DNA of 64,000 nt, from NCBI GenBank assembly GCA_028277645.1, contig JANQFV010000019.1, forward strand, positions 1-64,000. The letters run 5' to 3'. Of the stretch, positions 9,396-20,300 are shown in pieces. Position numbers and translations under genes: made by a program. A model generated the notes under the pieces. It was given only the letters and a program-made list of their open reading frames with translations. It was not told the DNA's origin and made no database searches. Each line of letters opens with the position of its first letter. Within the stretch, counting starts at the first letter, position 1. The DNA comes from Phycisphaerae bacterium. GTDB lineage: Bacteria > Planctomycetota > Phycisphaerae > UBA1845 > Fen-1342.

Positions 9396-11339
9396 CTACG
9401 CCGACGGTTCCTCGTCGGGCGGATCGAAGGGCAGCCAGACGCTGAACGTGCTGCCCTCCCCGGGCCGTGATTGCACCTCAAGCTTGCCCTGATGGGCGGC
9501 AACGATGTGGTCCACAATCGCCAACCCCAGACCGGTGCCGCGCATCTGACGCACCTGCGTGTCGTCGCCCCGCACGAAGCTGTCGCCCAGACGGTCGAGC
9601 TGCTGCCGCGACATGCCGACGCCATGATCCTCGACGGCGATGATCACCAAGTAGCCGTCACGCCGTACGCTGAGCCGGACATATTTGCCATCGCCCGCGT
9701 AGCGGTGCGCGTTTTGAAGCAGGTTGACCATCACCTGCTGCAACGACTGCCCATCAGCCCGGATGATCGGCAGGTCTTCCGCGACCTCGAGCCGGGCATC
9801 AAACCCGTCGCGGGCGAATTGTGCCTCAAACAGCGCCCAGGCCTGCCGCGCCACCTGGCCCACATCGCAGTCCGCGAACTCGAATCTCTTCTTGCCCGAC
9901 TCGAGCCGGCTGAAATCCAGAATCGAGTCCAGCAGCACGCTAAGCCGCTCGCTCTCGCGCGTGATCGTCTCCAGGTAGCCGCGCACCTTCTCCGGGTCGC
10001 GCACGCGCTGTCCGGCCAGCGTCTCGGCCAGCAACCGGATCAACGCCAGCGGTGTTTTCAGTTCGTGGCTCACGTCGGCAACAAAACGGCGCTGCAACCG
10101 CACCAGCTCGCGCTGGTGGCGCAGGGTCCGCGCCAACATCCACAACACGAGTGTCCACGCGCCGGCGCTACCCAGCGCCGTCGCCGCAATCAACCCCGCC
10201 TGTCGACGATCCAACGCGCGCAGCCGTCCACCTGCTTCGGCCGAGGTCTCCAACCGCGCGTGCCCGAACTCCGGTCCCAACTCCAATAGCACCGGCTCAG
10301 AGCCCACCGCGCCGGCTGGGCGCACGTTCCACACCGCCCCCTCCGCCGGCGAACGCCAGTAGCGCCGTAACACGTCCGCGACCGGAGCAGTCACGACCAG
10401 ATGTGTCCCGTTAGCCAGCGATTCCGCACACACGATTAACGGCGCGCCGACTGCGAGCGTGAATACCCGTCGCGCGTCGGCCGCACCTTGCTCAGCTCGA
10501 ATGCGCTGCCCCAACTCGCGGGCAATATCCGCGCGGCGCTCCGCCCGAGCGCCCAGGTCCGCGAGCAACCGGCCGGTCTCGCTGGCTGTTGCGACGTCGA
10601 GCTGATCGGCAACGAGACGCAATCGCTCGACTTCCAACGGTCCCAGGCGCGCCGGGTGTTCATCGCGCAGACGTGTCACCATGTCCGCCAGCGCCTGCCG
10701 CGCACCAATCAGATCACCGTCGGTCCGCAGGTCGCTGACACGCGTCAGCTCGGAATGAAATGCCAGTCGACTCACGCGCGGATTGCCCGTCAGCAGATGT
10801 GCCGCAGTCGACACGCCGCGCGCCGCGGCCAGCGGGTTGCCCAGTTGTTGCTCGACAGCGGCAGCCGCCAGCAGCGCCCCGGCCCGCAGCAGTGGATCAC
10901 TGTCCCGCGCCAGTTCTTCAAGGTAGCTCAGCGTTCCCCGCAACTCCGCGTCACTGCGCATCGGGCCCACGTCGTCGGCCGGTGCCTGCCCCCTGCGCTC
11001 CTCCAGTGGCGTCCTGGGAAACACCTGCCAGACGTCGTCATTCGTCAAGTACCCCACCATGAGCCAGCGCGGTTCGCCCAGCGCCCACGTGTCCAGACCG
11101 TCACGGCCCGACGATTCCCACAAGCGGGCGGCCAGCCTCAGGTCGCGGTCGACCTGGCTCTGGAACTCCGCAGTGCGTACGGTCGCCGCCGCCTGCGCCG
11201 CGCTCAACAGATCGGTCCAGTCACGCGCCCGCAGGGCACGGCTCTGTGCGTACACGGCCCAGATGGTCGCGCAGGTCAGCAGCGCGCTGATCGCCAGCGC
11301 CGCCGCCAACAGCCTACCCTCTTCCGTGAAACGAACCAC
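9396..11339 (-). CDS. Membrane sensor histidine kinase
   Basis: A 647-residue histidine kinase. A membrane helix at about residues 10-32 precedes a long extracytoplasmic region (~33-385) rich in helices, then a second helix (AGAWTLVLWMLARTL). Next come the HisKA H-box FVADVSHELKTPLALIRLLAE (phospho-acceptor His about 424) and the HATPase domain, with N-box QQVMVNLLQNAHRYA, G1 VEDHGVGM (about 573) and G2 GTGLGLAIVDHIV (about 608). The stimulus is unknown. The start is GTG at 11339, 3 bp after the stop of the AsmA-like gene, so the two are probably co-expressed. No response regulator is adjacent, so its partner is elsewhere. Confidence 0.88.
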   Translation of the reverse strand: MVRFTEEGRLLAAALAISALLTCATIWAVYAQSRALRARDWTDLLSAAQAAATVRTAEFQSQVDRDLRLAARLWESSGRDGLDTWALGEPRWLMVGYLTNDDVWQVFPRTPLEERRGQAPADDVGPMRSDAELRGTLSYLEELARDSDPLLRAGALLAAAAVEQQLGNPLAAARGVSTAAHLLTGNPRVSRLAFHSELTRVSDLRTDGDLIGARQALADMVTRLRDEHPARLGPLEVERLRLVADQLDVATASETGRLLADLGARAERRADIARELGQRIRAEQGAADARRVFTLAVGAPLIVCAESLANGTHLVVTAPVADVLRRYWRSPAEGAVWNVRPAGAVGSEPVLLELGPEFGHARLETSAEAGGRLRALDRRQAGLIAATALGSAGAWTLVLWMLARTLRHQRELVRLQRRFVADVSHELKTPLALIRLLAETLAGQRVRDPEKVRGYLETITRESERLSVLLDSILDFSRLESGKKRFEFADCDVGQVARQAWALFEAQFARDGFDARLEVAEDLPIIRADGQSLQQVMVNLLQNAHRYAGDGKYVRLSVRRDGYLVIIAVEDHGVGMSRQQLDRLGDSFVRGDDTQVRQMRGTGLGLAIVDHIVAAHQGKLEVQSRPGEGSTFSVWLPFDPPDEEPSA

Positions 11340-11342
11340 GAT

Positions 11343-12887
11343 TCACTCTTCGTCCGCTGCCGCGGCCTGCTCGTCCACCGCATCGGGGAGCTCTTCGATC
11401 CGTGGGAACCGCTCGCCCAGGAACGCCAGTGCCCGACCGCGGAGCTCCGCGCACGTCGCGCGCAGGTCGAACGGCTCTTCCGGCTCACGAATCAATCCGA
11501 TGTCCTGCCCGGCGACCTGCACGGTCAGCAGCGTCTTCTGCTCCGGACCGTGCGTGCCGAACACGTACAACAGCTCGTCACGCACCTCGAACCGCACACC
11601 CAGCTCCGCGTAGGGAAACCGCTCCGGCAACCAGGCCGGCAGCGTGAATCCCAGCGTGCGCTGCGCCAGTTCCGACAGCAGTCGCCGCTCAACCCAGTTG
11701 TCGTCTGACCGCTGCACACTCAGGTGCACGTCAGCGGCAGTCAATTGATTCGCCCGAATCGTCAAGTCGTCGATCTTCAGGTTCGCCCGTCCCGTGACGC
11801 GCCCCCAGCCGAACGCCTCGGAAACGCGCTCCAGATCCACGTTGTCACACCGCCCGGACGCGATGAATCGATCGACACCCTCCGGCGAGACGTTCGCTGC
11901 CCGCACGCGCAGCGTCAGTTCGCCGCCCACGCCCGCCATGCTCAGTGGCGCGAGCAAATCGCCGAGCACGACGTCAATAAGTGTTCCGCGAAACTCCAGC
12001 TTCTGCGGTACCCCATCGCGGACAACAAGCTCGCCGAGCTCGAGCTCCGGCGCTACGCCGCGGCAAGGCATCGGGAAGAAACCGGCCGTCGCCTCGCTCA
12101 ACTGCACGTCGAACACGTGCCCGGCCACGCGCACCTCGCGCCGCGCGTCGCGTTCACGATACGTCATGCGTCCATCGAACGCTCCGGTTTGCAGGCTCAC
12201 CGCAGCCAGGCCATCCAGCCCGACGATTGCCAGCGGCAAGCGTGGGACGATCAGATCGACGCGATCGAGCTGGATTCCGCTTAACTGCGGCGAGAAGACC
12301 GCGTTCAACACCACCGGCTGCGGTGCATAATAGCCGTTGAACTCGTTACACGTGACTGCCGCCCGGCCCACACGCGAACTCTCAAAAACCACGACCCCGC
12401 GTGCGTCATTCAGCGCCGCCTGGAATTGACCGCGCTCGAATTCGAGATCAAGACCGTTGAACACGGCGCGCTGCGGACCATTCGGATCAAAGCCGGGCCG
12501 TAGGCCCGATTCCAGCAGAAAGCGATAGTCCTCGCGCAGCCAAGTGCGGGTCGAAATCTCACACCGACCGTCGTTGAGCTGCACCTCCCAGGCATTCGGG
12601 TCGTCGTCCGTCGGCGTTTGCAGCACCAGCGCCCGTTCGATGAACGCAGCTTCATCGCGTCGCTCCGGCAGCCAGATCCGCACGTTACGGAACTCGCGTG
12701 TGGACCACGAACGCGGCACCACCTGCCCGATCTCCGCGGGCAACCCCAGACTCTCACTCAATGTCGTGGCGCATGAGTTTCGGTATAAGGCGCTGCGCAG
12801 GTACCACGCATAGCCCCCCGTCACCATCAACGAGCCGCCCGTGATGACGACGAGCAGCGCGAGCGCGTTGCGACGGGAAATTCGCAT
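11343..12887 (-). CDS. AsmA-like single-pass envelope protein, unknown function
   Basis: A 514-residue protein starting MRISRRNALALLVVITGG, with one N-terminal membrane helix (about 8-30). The rest is a long periplasmic region of beta-rich segments such as LEFRGTLIDVVLGDLLAPLS, GELTLRVRAANVSPEGVDRF and GRANLKIDDLTIRANQ. These resemble the C-terminal part of AsmA/TamB-type proteins; the match is by pattern, not a named domain I am sure of. The C-terminus is acidic and ends in an Ala/Glu run. The ATG at 12887 is chosen because a signal-anchor follows directly; the frame is open upstream to 13316 but that part is not protein-like. It precedes the histidine kinase by 3 bp. Confidence 0.65.
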   Translation of the reverse strand: MRISRRNALALLVVITGGSLMVTGGYAWYLRSALYRNSCATTLSESLGLPAEIGQVVPRSWSTREFRNVRIWLPERRDEAAFIERALVLQTPTDDDPNAWEVQLNDGRCEISTRTWLREDYRFLLESGLRPGFDPNGPQRAVFNGLDLEFERGQFQAALNDARGVVVFESSRVGRAAVTCNEFNGYYAPQPVVLNAVFSPQLSGIQLDRVDLIVPRLPLAIVGLDGLAAVSLQTGAFDGRMTYRERDARREVRVAGHVFDVQLSEATAGFFPMPCRGVAPELELGELVVRDGVPQKLEFRGTLIDVVLGDLLAPLSMAGVGGELTLRVRAANVSPEGVDRFIASGRCDNVDLERVSEAFGWGRVTGRANLKIDDLTIRANQLTAADVHLSVQRSDDNWVERRLLSELAQRTLGFTLPAWLPERFPYAELGVRFEVRDELLYVFGTHGPEQKTLLTVQVAGQDIGLIREPEEPFDLRATCAELRGRALAFLGERFPRIEELPDAVDEQAAAADEE

Positions 12888-13121
12888 GATCCGGATTCTA
12901 GCGAGTCTCCGCCGCAGCGCCCCCTTGATCGACGGAAAGCCACATTCTACCGGACGTTCCCGACCAGCCCGGTGGACGTGGTCCGCCTTCAACAGGCCGA
13001 CCTTCAGGCTGCGGCCCGATGGTCCGATTTGAATGGATATCGAAGCTGAAACGACGGATGGAACGTGCCCGTCGATGCGGTAGCTCGATCCGTCCGCAAT
13101 CTCTGATGTAAGGAGAGTGCG

Positions 13122-13637
13122 ATGCGGCGACTGCTCGTGGCCACGGCCACTGCGGCCCTCGTCTGCGGAGCCTGTCAGGGTCCCGGTGCCAGACTCAATG
13201 CGCCACCGCACGGCGGGGCGGATCGGACATCGCGGCTGCAAAGCACAATGGTCTACATGGTCGACAACGCGATGCTCGAGGACATGACGATCTCCGATGC
13301 GCACTTTGTGCCGCACCGCACAATGCTCAATTCACTCGGAGAGGATCGCCTGGCGCGCTTCGCATCGCTGATCGAAGTCTATGGCGGTCCGGTGCGCTTC
13401 AACACCGATCTCCAGGATGAAGAGCTGATCGACGCCCGTACAACGTCCATCGTCGACTATCTTGGCGAGTGCGGGGTTGACACTTACGCGGAAGCCGTCG
13501 TGCTCGACCACCCCGGCGGCACGGGCATGAAGTCCCGCGAAGCCATCCTTATTCGCCAGCACGAAGCCACGTATCAGCCCAAGAAGAAGTCCGGCGCCAC
13601 GGGCACCACCGGCTCCGGGGCGACTTCCGTCAAGTAG
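13122..13637 (+). CDS. Putative exported protein, unknown function
   Basis: A 171-residue protein with an N-terminal signal sequence ending in ALVCGAC, possibly a lipobox at Cys18, though the -3 residue is Cys, which is not canonical. The middle (MVYMVDNAMLEDMTISDAHF; GPVRFNTDLQDEELIDARTTSI; GVDTYAEAVVLDHPGGTGM) has the strand-helix-strand look of a small alpha/beta domain, but I cannot name it. The tail is Lys/Gly/Thr/Ser-rich. A strong AGGAGA lies 7 nt before the ATG. It is divergent from the AsmA-like gene across 234 bp and is followed 34 bp later by a TPR lipoprotein, probably in the same transcript. Confidence 0.65.
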   Translation: MRRLLVATATAALVCGACQGPGARLNAPPHGGADRTSRLQSTMVYMVDNAMLEDMTISDAHFVPHRTMLNSLGEDRLARFASLIEVYGGPVRFNTDLQDEELIDARTTSIVDYLGECGVDTYAEAVVLDHPGGTGMKSREAILIRQHEATYQPKKKSGATGTTGSGATSVK

Positions 13638-13671
13638 CCCGCTTATCTCGATTCAGTTTCGGGAGACTGCT

Positions 13672-14682
13672 GTGAACAGCCATTTGCGAATCTTCTGCCG
13701 ACTGCTGACCGGAGCCGTCACGCTGAGCCTGGTTGGTTGCGTCACGACTCAGGAAACCGCGAATCCCGGCGCACTGCCCCGCTCCGGGCCGGACGTCACG
13801 CCGCAACTCAACGCGGCCACGTACATGACTCACGGCCACTTGCTCGAGCGGCAGGGCAGCTACAACAAGGCCGCCGAGCAGTACCAGAAGGTGCTCGAGG
13901 TCAACCCCAAGTCCGTCGAAGCACGTACTCGGCTGGGCATCACGTACAACAAGCTCAAGCAGCACGCCGAAGCCAGCGACCAGTTCCGCAGGGCGCTCGA
14001 GCTGAGCCCACGGAACGCCAGTTTGCTCAACAACCTCGGCTTCAGCCTGTACCTCGAAGGCAAGCTCGAGCACGCCGAGGCCGTACTGACCGAAGCGCTG
14101 GCCGTCGCGCCGGAGTTTCGCCGCGCCCGCATGAATCACGCGGTCGTGCTCGCGAAGCTCGGCCGCTACGCCGAGGCGCTCGACGAGTTCCGCCTAGCGG
14201 GAACCGAAGCCGACGCGTACTTCAATCTCGCCGTGATCCAGACCGAGGCGGGACTCTATGCCGACGCTGCGCATTCGCTCGAAGAGGCCCTGCGACTGGA
14301 TCCCGACTTCGCCGACGCGCGTGACCAGTTGAGGCGCGTGTCGAGACTCGCCGCCGCGCAGGAGCTCGCCGACCAGGCCGCTCTGGTGGATGCGGCGATC
14401 GCCGGAACCGAGCTACCGCAGGACGAGACGATCACGGACGAAGACGCCGCGGTCGCCTTCGGACGCATTCGCAGCTCGCTGATGAAGGCCACCGGCGCCG
14501 ATCTGCGATTCGTGTCGCATAACGAAGTGGCATCCGCCCTGGGGGCCTGGTTCAACGAGAAGGCCCAGTGGGCCAGACGGGCAGCGACGGAGCTGTACCT
14601 GAGCAACACCGCGCCCGATCGCGATGACGAAGCCCGCTGGTCGACGACCGACAAGAAGACTCCGCTGCTCACGCAGCAGTAG
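13672..14682 (+). CDS. TPR-repeat lipoprotein
   Basis: A 336-residue protein. The lipobox Leu-Val-Gly-Cys puts the lipidated residue at Cys23. About five TPR units span residues ~50-220 (GSYNKAAEQYQKVLEVNPKS, KQHAEASDQFRRALELSPRN, GLYADAAHSLEEALRLDPDF). The C-terminal ~110 residues are charged without repeats. TPRs mediate protein-protein contacts; a tethered envelope scaffold is likely but the partner is unknown. The start is GTG at 13672 with GGGAGA just upstream. A perfect 24-nt palindrome follows the stop by 15 nt. Confidence 0.82.
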   Translation: MNSHLRIFCRLLTGAVTLSLVGCVTTQETANPGALPRSGPDVTPQLNAATYMTHGHLLERQGSYNKAAEQYQKVLEVNPKSVEARTRLGITYNKLKQHAEASDQFRRALELSPRNASLLNNLGFSLYLEGKLEHAEAVLTEALAVAPEFRRARMNHAVVLAKLGRYAEALDEFRLAGTEADAYFNLAVIQTEAGLYADAAHSLEEALRLDPDFADARDQLRRVSRLAAAQELADQAALVDAAIAGTELPQDETITDEDAAVAFGRIRSSLMKATGADLRFVSHNEVASALGAWFNEKAQWARRAATELYLSNTAPDRDDEARWSTTDKKTPLLTQQ

Positions 14683-14697
14683 CATCTGTCCGTCACG

Positions 14698-14721
14698 CCT
14701 CTCCCCCGCGCGGGGGAGAGG
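14698..14721. terminator. Perfect 24-nt palindrome between convergent genes
   Basis: A 12-bp self-complementary CT-rich/GA-rich palindrome centred at 14709/14710, between the TPR lipoprotein stop (14682) and the end of the convergent glycosyltransferase gene (14737). The position suits a bidirectional terminator. No T run follows, and the composition resembles the hairpin at 6040-6060, so it may equally be a dispersed repeat. Confidence 0.45.
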
Positions 14722-14736
14722 TACGGCGGACTATCC

Positions 14737-15843
14737 TCAATCAGCACCGCCCCCCATCTGCTCACACCGCCTCCCGCCGTACAGCCCTGCATACTCTGCC
14801 AACAGACTCTTGTGATCGTGGGCGTACGCCCGAATAGCCATCGCCGCATCGCGCACGTGCCGGTTCTCTGAGTCCAACGCGCGCCGCAACGCTCGCGCGA
14901 CGTCTTCCGGATCACCCACCCGTGCCTGCTGCACGGAAGCCGCATCTGGCAGCAATCGACGCCCCCACTCTGTCGTGACCAGCCGCCCGCCGCACGACAG
15001 AACCTCCAGTGCACCATGTGGCGGCGCCGGTCGGTCAGGCAGGAATGCGGCAACGTCACACACCGCCGCCAGTTGCGCCGCCGTCCATTCAGCTCCGGCG
15101 TAGCGCACCATCCACTGGTGGCGGCACGCGCGCACCAGGCGCGCCGTGCGCTGCGCATCCTCGCCGTGCAGCGACAATACCAGCCGGGCGGCAGGATTCA
15201 CCTTCTCCAGTAACAACGTGGCCCAGGCAGCCGTGAATGCACCACTCCCCGAGGTGATTGGAGGCACCGCAAGCACGGCGAGATCATCCGGCGCGAGGTA
15301 CAACCGCCGGCGCAATTGAGCGCGGTCCGATGTCTTAGCTTCTCGTACTTCCAGCACGGGGCGGCCTACCGGCCGTTGCGCGTGCATCACACCCCATCGC
15401 TCCAGCTCGTTCGACGCGGATTGGTCCGAGCAACGGAAAACAATCTCGCGCGCCGCGCCGACTGCCCACGCACGCTCGGCGCTCCGTCGCACGTCAACAC
15501 CGTAGTCTAGCTCGACGAACAAACGGCCATCGGCCACACAATTGAACCCTAGCCAATCCAGCGCATCCGGCGACCACACATGCCAGACCGCGATGTTCTT
15601 TTGCGCATTGCCGCTGCACGCTTGGACCTGCCGTAGCAACACTCCCTCACGCAGTCCGCGCAGCGGCAGCGGAGCGTGACCGCGCCTAGTTCCAACCAGC
15701 TTTGCCGCCAGCGGCCCCGCACCAGTCTGTACGACAACGTGTCGCCACTGGGTCAGCCCGTCGCGCAGCACGTTCAGTCGCCGGAGCTGCTCTGCCGTAC
15801 ACCGGCTTGACACCACGTGGACGATAGTCGCGTGATCAACCAT
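14737..15843 (-). CDS. Glycosyltransferase-like protein (GT-B type, divergent)
   Basis: A 368-residue protein starting MVDHATIVHVVSS. The N-terminal half has short Rossmann-like strands (RHVVVQTGAG, NIAVWHVWSPDALDWL). The C-terminal half has the GT4-like order: RRRLYLAPDDLAVLAVPPITS, ARLVLSLHGED, VCDVAAFLPDRPAP, then HGALEVLSCGGRLVTTEW, which corresponds to the acidic donor-binding motif region of family 4 enzymes. The ATG at 15843 fits the first strand; the longer open frame to 15984 is not protein-like. Donor and acceptor are unknown. It may act in envelope glycan synthesis, but no sugar operon directly surrounds it. Confidence 0.6.
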   Translation of the reverse strand: MVDHATIVHVVSSRCTAEQLRRLNVLRDGLTQWRHVVVQTGAGPLAAKLVGTRRGHAPLPLRGLREGVLLRQVQACSGNAQKNIAVWHVWSPDALDWLGFNCVADGRLFVELDYGVDVRRSAERAWAVGAAREIVFRCSDQSASNELERWGVMHAQRPVGRPVLEVREAKTSDRAQLRRRLYLAPDDLAVLAVPPITSGSGAFTAAWATLLLEKVNPAARLVLSLHGEDAQRTARLVRACRHQWMVRYAGAEWTAAQLAAVCDVAAFLPDRPAPPHGALEVLSCGGRLVTTEWGRRLLPDAASVQQARVGDPEDVARALRRALDSENRHVRDAAMAIRAYAHDHKSLLAEYAGLYGGRRCEQMGGGAD

Positions 15844-16048
15844 AGATTCTCGCTCGGCGCCCACCCGGGGACGCTTACTACCCACGTTCGCGCGATACCC
15901 TACGGGATATTCAGTCCACCGACGAGCCGACGCCGGGCCTGTTCGATTCGCACCACCGGCGCTATAATTCCGAGTTCGCGGCACGGTCGCGCAGTAACCG
16001 GTATTGCACTGCCGCGATCGCTGTTGACCTCACGCCCGGCTGAGCTTC

Positions 16049-17362
16049 ATGGCCCGAACAATCGTCCTGTCGGTAATCCTGATCGTCGTCATTCTCGGTA
16101 TCGGCGCCGGCGGCATGAAGGTCTTGACCCTGCTCCGGCAGGACCCGCCCTCGGTTCCGCCCGATCACACGCCGCTCACCGTAAATGCAATTCGCCTCGA
16201 ACCGACCGATGTCGTCGTTCCGTTGCGCGCGTTTGGCACCGCTACGGCTAATCGGCACGCTGTCATCGGCTGCGAAGTTAACGGCGAGGTCGTGCTGCGA
16301 CCGGAGTCGCTCGAGCCCGGCGTTCGCGTCTCGACCGGCGACGTGCTCCTGCGCATCGATGACCGTGACTACCTGGCTCAGCGCGAGCGTGCCCGCAGCC
16401 TGCTCGCCGCGGACAAGGCCACGCTCGCCAGCCTGGACATCGAGGAGCGCAATACCGAAAGGCTGATCGAAACCGCGCGTGAGGAATGGCAACTAGCCGA
16501 GCGCGAGTACAACCGCGTGCGAGAGCTGCTCGAAAGCGAGGCGTCCAATCCCCGCGAGCTGGATGCCGCCCGCGTAACCGTGCAGCGCGCTCGCCGCACA
16601 CTCCAAGGCCTGGAAAACGAACTGGCATTGATCCCACAACGCCGCGCGCGGCAACAGGCCACCGTCGATCTGCGCCGCGCCGAATTGTCCACTGCCGAAC
16701 TCAATCTCGAGCGCTGCACGATCACGGCCCCGTTCGACGGCGCGATTGACACCGTGCGGGTCGAGCTCGGCGAGCAGGTTGCGCCCGGCCAGCAGCTACT
16801 CACATTGCTCGAGCCGCGCTGGATTGAGGTGCCGCTGGAGCTTCCCGTCTCCCAGCGTGCCGACGTACAGCCCGGCGCCGCAGTTCAGCTTCGCCTGGAG
16901 AGTAGTCCCGACGCCGTCTGGCACGGCACTGTGGCCCGCATCGGCCCCACCGCCGACGCCGCACTGCGAACGTTCTCGCTCTACGTCGAAGTGGATAATG
17001 AAACGCATGACTCCCCGTTGATGCCCGGCGTGTTCGTCGAGGCTGAGATCGACGGCCCCACGCTGATCGACGCGCTGCTCGTACCGCGCGGTGCCGTCCG
17101 TCGCGGGCGCGCTTTCGTTTGCGCTGACCGCACCGCGCGCGAGCGCACCGTCCGTATTCTGCGAAACATCCGCGCCGACGCGGCTATCGACGGCCTCGAC
17201 CCCGGCGATGTCGTCATTACCAGTAACCTCGACGTGCTGTATGACGGCGCCCCGGTGAAGCCGGCGCTGGACGGCGAGGCGCCTCGGCAAATCGCCCAGC
17301 CGAGCACGCGCCCGGACCAGACCACCGCCAGCACAACTCTCGAACCCACGGTCACGCCATAA
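16049..17362 (+). CDS. RND efflux periplasmic adaptor (membrane fusion protein)
   Basis: A 437-residue adaptor protein. It has an N-terminal signal-anchor (residues 5-25) and a lipoyl/barrel-sandwich half (NGEVVLRPESLEPGVRVSTGDVLLRIDDRDY). A long coiled-coil hairpin spans about 115-220 (repeated Arg/Glu/Ala heptads), followed by the second lipoyl half (CTITAPFDGAIDTVRVELGEQVAPGQQLLTL) and beta-barrel and membrane-proximal domains. It would bridge an RND pump to an outer-membrane channel. Its stop overlaps the ATG of the pump gene by one base (TAATG at 17360-17364). No TolC-like gene is in the window. Confidence 0.88.
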   Translation: MARTIVLSVILIVVILGIGAGGMKVLTLLRQDPPSVPPDHTPLTVNAIRLEPTDVVVPLRAFGTATANRHAVIGCEVNGEVVLRPESLEPGVRVSTGDVLLRIDDRDYLAQRERARSLLAADKATLASLDIEERNTERLIETAREEWQLAEREYNRVRELLESEASNPRELDAARVTVQRARRTLQGLENELALIPQRRARQQATVDLRRAELSTAELNLERCTITAPFDGAIDTVRVELGEQVAPGQQLLTLLEPRWIEVPLELPVSQRADVQPGAAVQLRLESSPDAVWHGTVARIGPTADAALRTFSLYVEVDNETHDSPLMPGVFVEAEIDGPTLIDALLVPRGAVRRGRAFVCADRTARERTVRILRNIRADAAIDGLDPGDVVITSNLDVLYDGAPVKPALDGEAPRQIAQPSTRPDQTTASTTLEPTVTP

Positions 17363-20300
17363 TGTCACTGCCCCGCTTCAGCGTCGAGAATCCCGTGCTC
17401 GTCAATGTGCTGATGGTGGGCATCCTCGTGACCGGTGTGTACACGGCGCTCACGCTCACGCGCGAAATGTTCCCCGAGTCGCGGCCGAACCAGATCGCGA
17501 TCTCCACATTCTATCCCGGCGCCACGCCCGAGGAAGTCGAACGCGGCATTTCCGAGCGGATGGAAGAGGCGATCAAGGACATCGAGCACATCGAACGCAT
17601 CGAGACCACGATCTCCGAAGGCTCCAGCACGATCATGGTCGAGATGACGAACGAAGTGACCGACCTTGACGACAAGGTTAACGAATTCAAGGCCACCATC
17701 GACGCCATCCCGCGCGATGAGTTGCCCGAAGAAGCCGAGGAAACACGCGTTGCGAAGATCGAGCCCACGCTACCGGTGATCTCGGTGGCGATCTTCGGCG
17801 ACGCCGACGAGGGCACACTCAAGGCGGCCGGCCGCCGGCTGCGCGACGATCTCCTGCGCATTCCCGAGATCACCGACGTCGAACTCAGCGGCATTCGCAA
17901 AGACGAACTGACGGTCGAGGTCGTGCCGGAGCAAATGCTCGCCTACGGAACGTCGCTGTCGGAGATCGCCAGCGCCATCCGCCAAACCAACCTCGACCTG
18001 CCGGCCGGCCAGGTCAAGACTTCCGATCAGAACGTCGCTGTCCGCACGCTCGGCGAGACCGACCAGGTCGACCAGATCGCCGACACGATTCTCCGCACCG
18101 CCTCCGATGGCAAGATCGTCCGTGTGCGCGACGTCGGCCGTGTGATTGACGGCTTTCAGGACGTCGAGGCCCGCGGCCGCTTCAACGGCAAGCCCGCCGT
18201 CGACCTGATCGTCTACAAGACCAGCGAACAGGACGCCGTGCGCATCGCCAATTACGTGAAGGCGTTCGTGGCGGCCAAACGGGGCGAGCCACCGCCCGAC
18301 GGAATCCTCACGCGCCTGAGGCTGGAGACGACCACCCGCCGCATCTACGACCAGTCCCGCAACGACCCGTACCCCGCCACGCTCGAGTTCAGGGTCCACA
18401 GTGACCTGTCGCGCTACATCGCCGATCGCCTGGACCTGCTCAAACGCAACGGCGCCTGGGGGCTGTTGTTCGTGTTCATCACGTTGCTGGCCACGCTCAA
18501 CTGGCGCGTCGCGTTCTGGGTGTTGATGGGGCTCGTGCTGTCCGTGTGCGGCGGCATCATGCTGATGGATCTTGTGGGCGCTACGCTCAACCTGATCAGC
18601 ATGTTCGGTCTGATCGTCGTGCTGGGCCTGATCGTCGACGACGCGATCGTAGTGGGCGAGAACATCTACGCGCGCGTCGAAGCCGGCGAAGCGCCCCTCA
18701 CCGCCGCGGTGAAGGGCGCGGAGGAAGTCACGTGGCCGGTCGTGATTGCGATCATTACCACCATCGGCGCGTTCTTTCCGCTGATGTTCATCGAGGGTCG
18801 CATGGGCGACTTCATGGGCGTTCTGCCCATCGTCGTCATGTCGGCCCTGCTCATTTCGCTGATCGAGTCGCTGATGATCCTCCCGGCCCACCTGGCCGAT
18901 ACGCTCAAGCCCCACCGCCAGGGACACCCGGCCGAGCCCGCCCGTACCGCGATCGGACGCCTCGTCGAGAACATCCGCAGCTTTCAGCAGTACTGGTTGA
19001 AAGAGGTCTTCACCGGGTACTACGATCGCTTCGTGCGTCTGGCCACGCGCTACCGCTACGTCACGCTGGCAACGGCAGTATCCGCGCTGTTGCTCTCACT
19101 GGGGCTGGTCGCTGGCCGACACGTCGAGCAGGTCCTCATCCAGGAGATGGACTCCGAGACCCTGCTCGTGAACCTGGAGATGCCGGTCGGGACGCCCGTC
19201 GATCAGACCGAGGACGCGCTGAAGCAGGTCGAGCTCGTCGTCACCAACGATATCGACTTCCCTGAGGTCAAAAACAGCTACACGCTCGTCGGCGCGCAGA
19301 TTTCCGCCGGTGCGGGCGACGCTGAGGTCAGCACGCGGTCGCACATCGGCCAGCTCATTATCGAGCTCGCCGGCGTCGACCAGCGCGCACGCGACAGCGC
19401 TGAAATCAAGAAGGAAATGCGCGCGCTCATCGGCGTCATTCCCGGGGCCAACTCCCTCCGTTTCCAGGAGATGCAGGGCGGCCCCGCCGGTGCAGAGATC
19501 GAAATCGAGATCACCGGCGATCGCATCGATGAAATCCTCACCACCACGACGGAGCTCAAGTCCCGCCTGGCCGAGAAGAAAGGCGTCTCCGACATCGACG
19601 ATGACTACGAAAAAGGCCGCCGCGAGTTGCAGCTCGCATTGCTCGACTCGGCCCGCCCGCTGGGTCTTACGACGCAGCAGCTCGCAACTGAAGTCCGCGG
19701 CGCGTTTTATGGTCTCGAAGCGCGCACCCTCCAACGCAACCGTGAGGATGTCGATATCCGCGTACGCTTTCCGGAGACGCGCCGCCGCGCGATCCACGAG
19801 CTCGAGGACATGCGCATCGCGACGCCCGCCGGCATGGTGCCGCTCTGCGAGGTGGCCCGCGTGACTGACGCGGAGGGCACCGCCACCATCCGCCGCATCG
19901 ATCAACGCCGCGCCGTCACGATCACCGCCGACGTCGATCAGAGTCAGAATAACGCTGAGGCGATTATCACCGAGCTGGCCCCATTCGTTGCGGCACAGGA
20001 GGCACGCTACTCCGGCATGCGCATCGAGTTTGCCGGCAACAAACGCGAAGCCTCGAAATCCCTCGGTTCGCTGCGGCGCGATTTCCTGATCGCCATCCTG
20101 ATCATCTTCGTGATGCTCGCCGGCCTGTTTAAAAGCTACGTCCACCCGCTCGTGGTGCTGTCGGCGGTTCCATTCGGGCTGACCGGCGCGATCGCGGGCC
20201 ATTGGTGCATGGGCTACCCACTGACGATTCTCTCCGTGATCGGCATCGTTGCGCTCAGCGGCATTGTCGTGAACGATGGTCTGATTCTGGTGGATTTCAT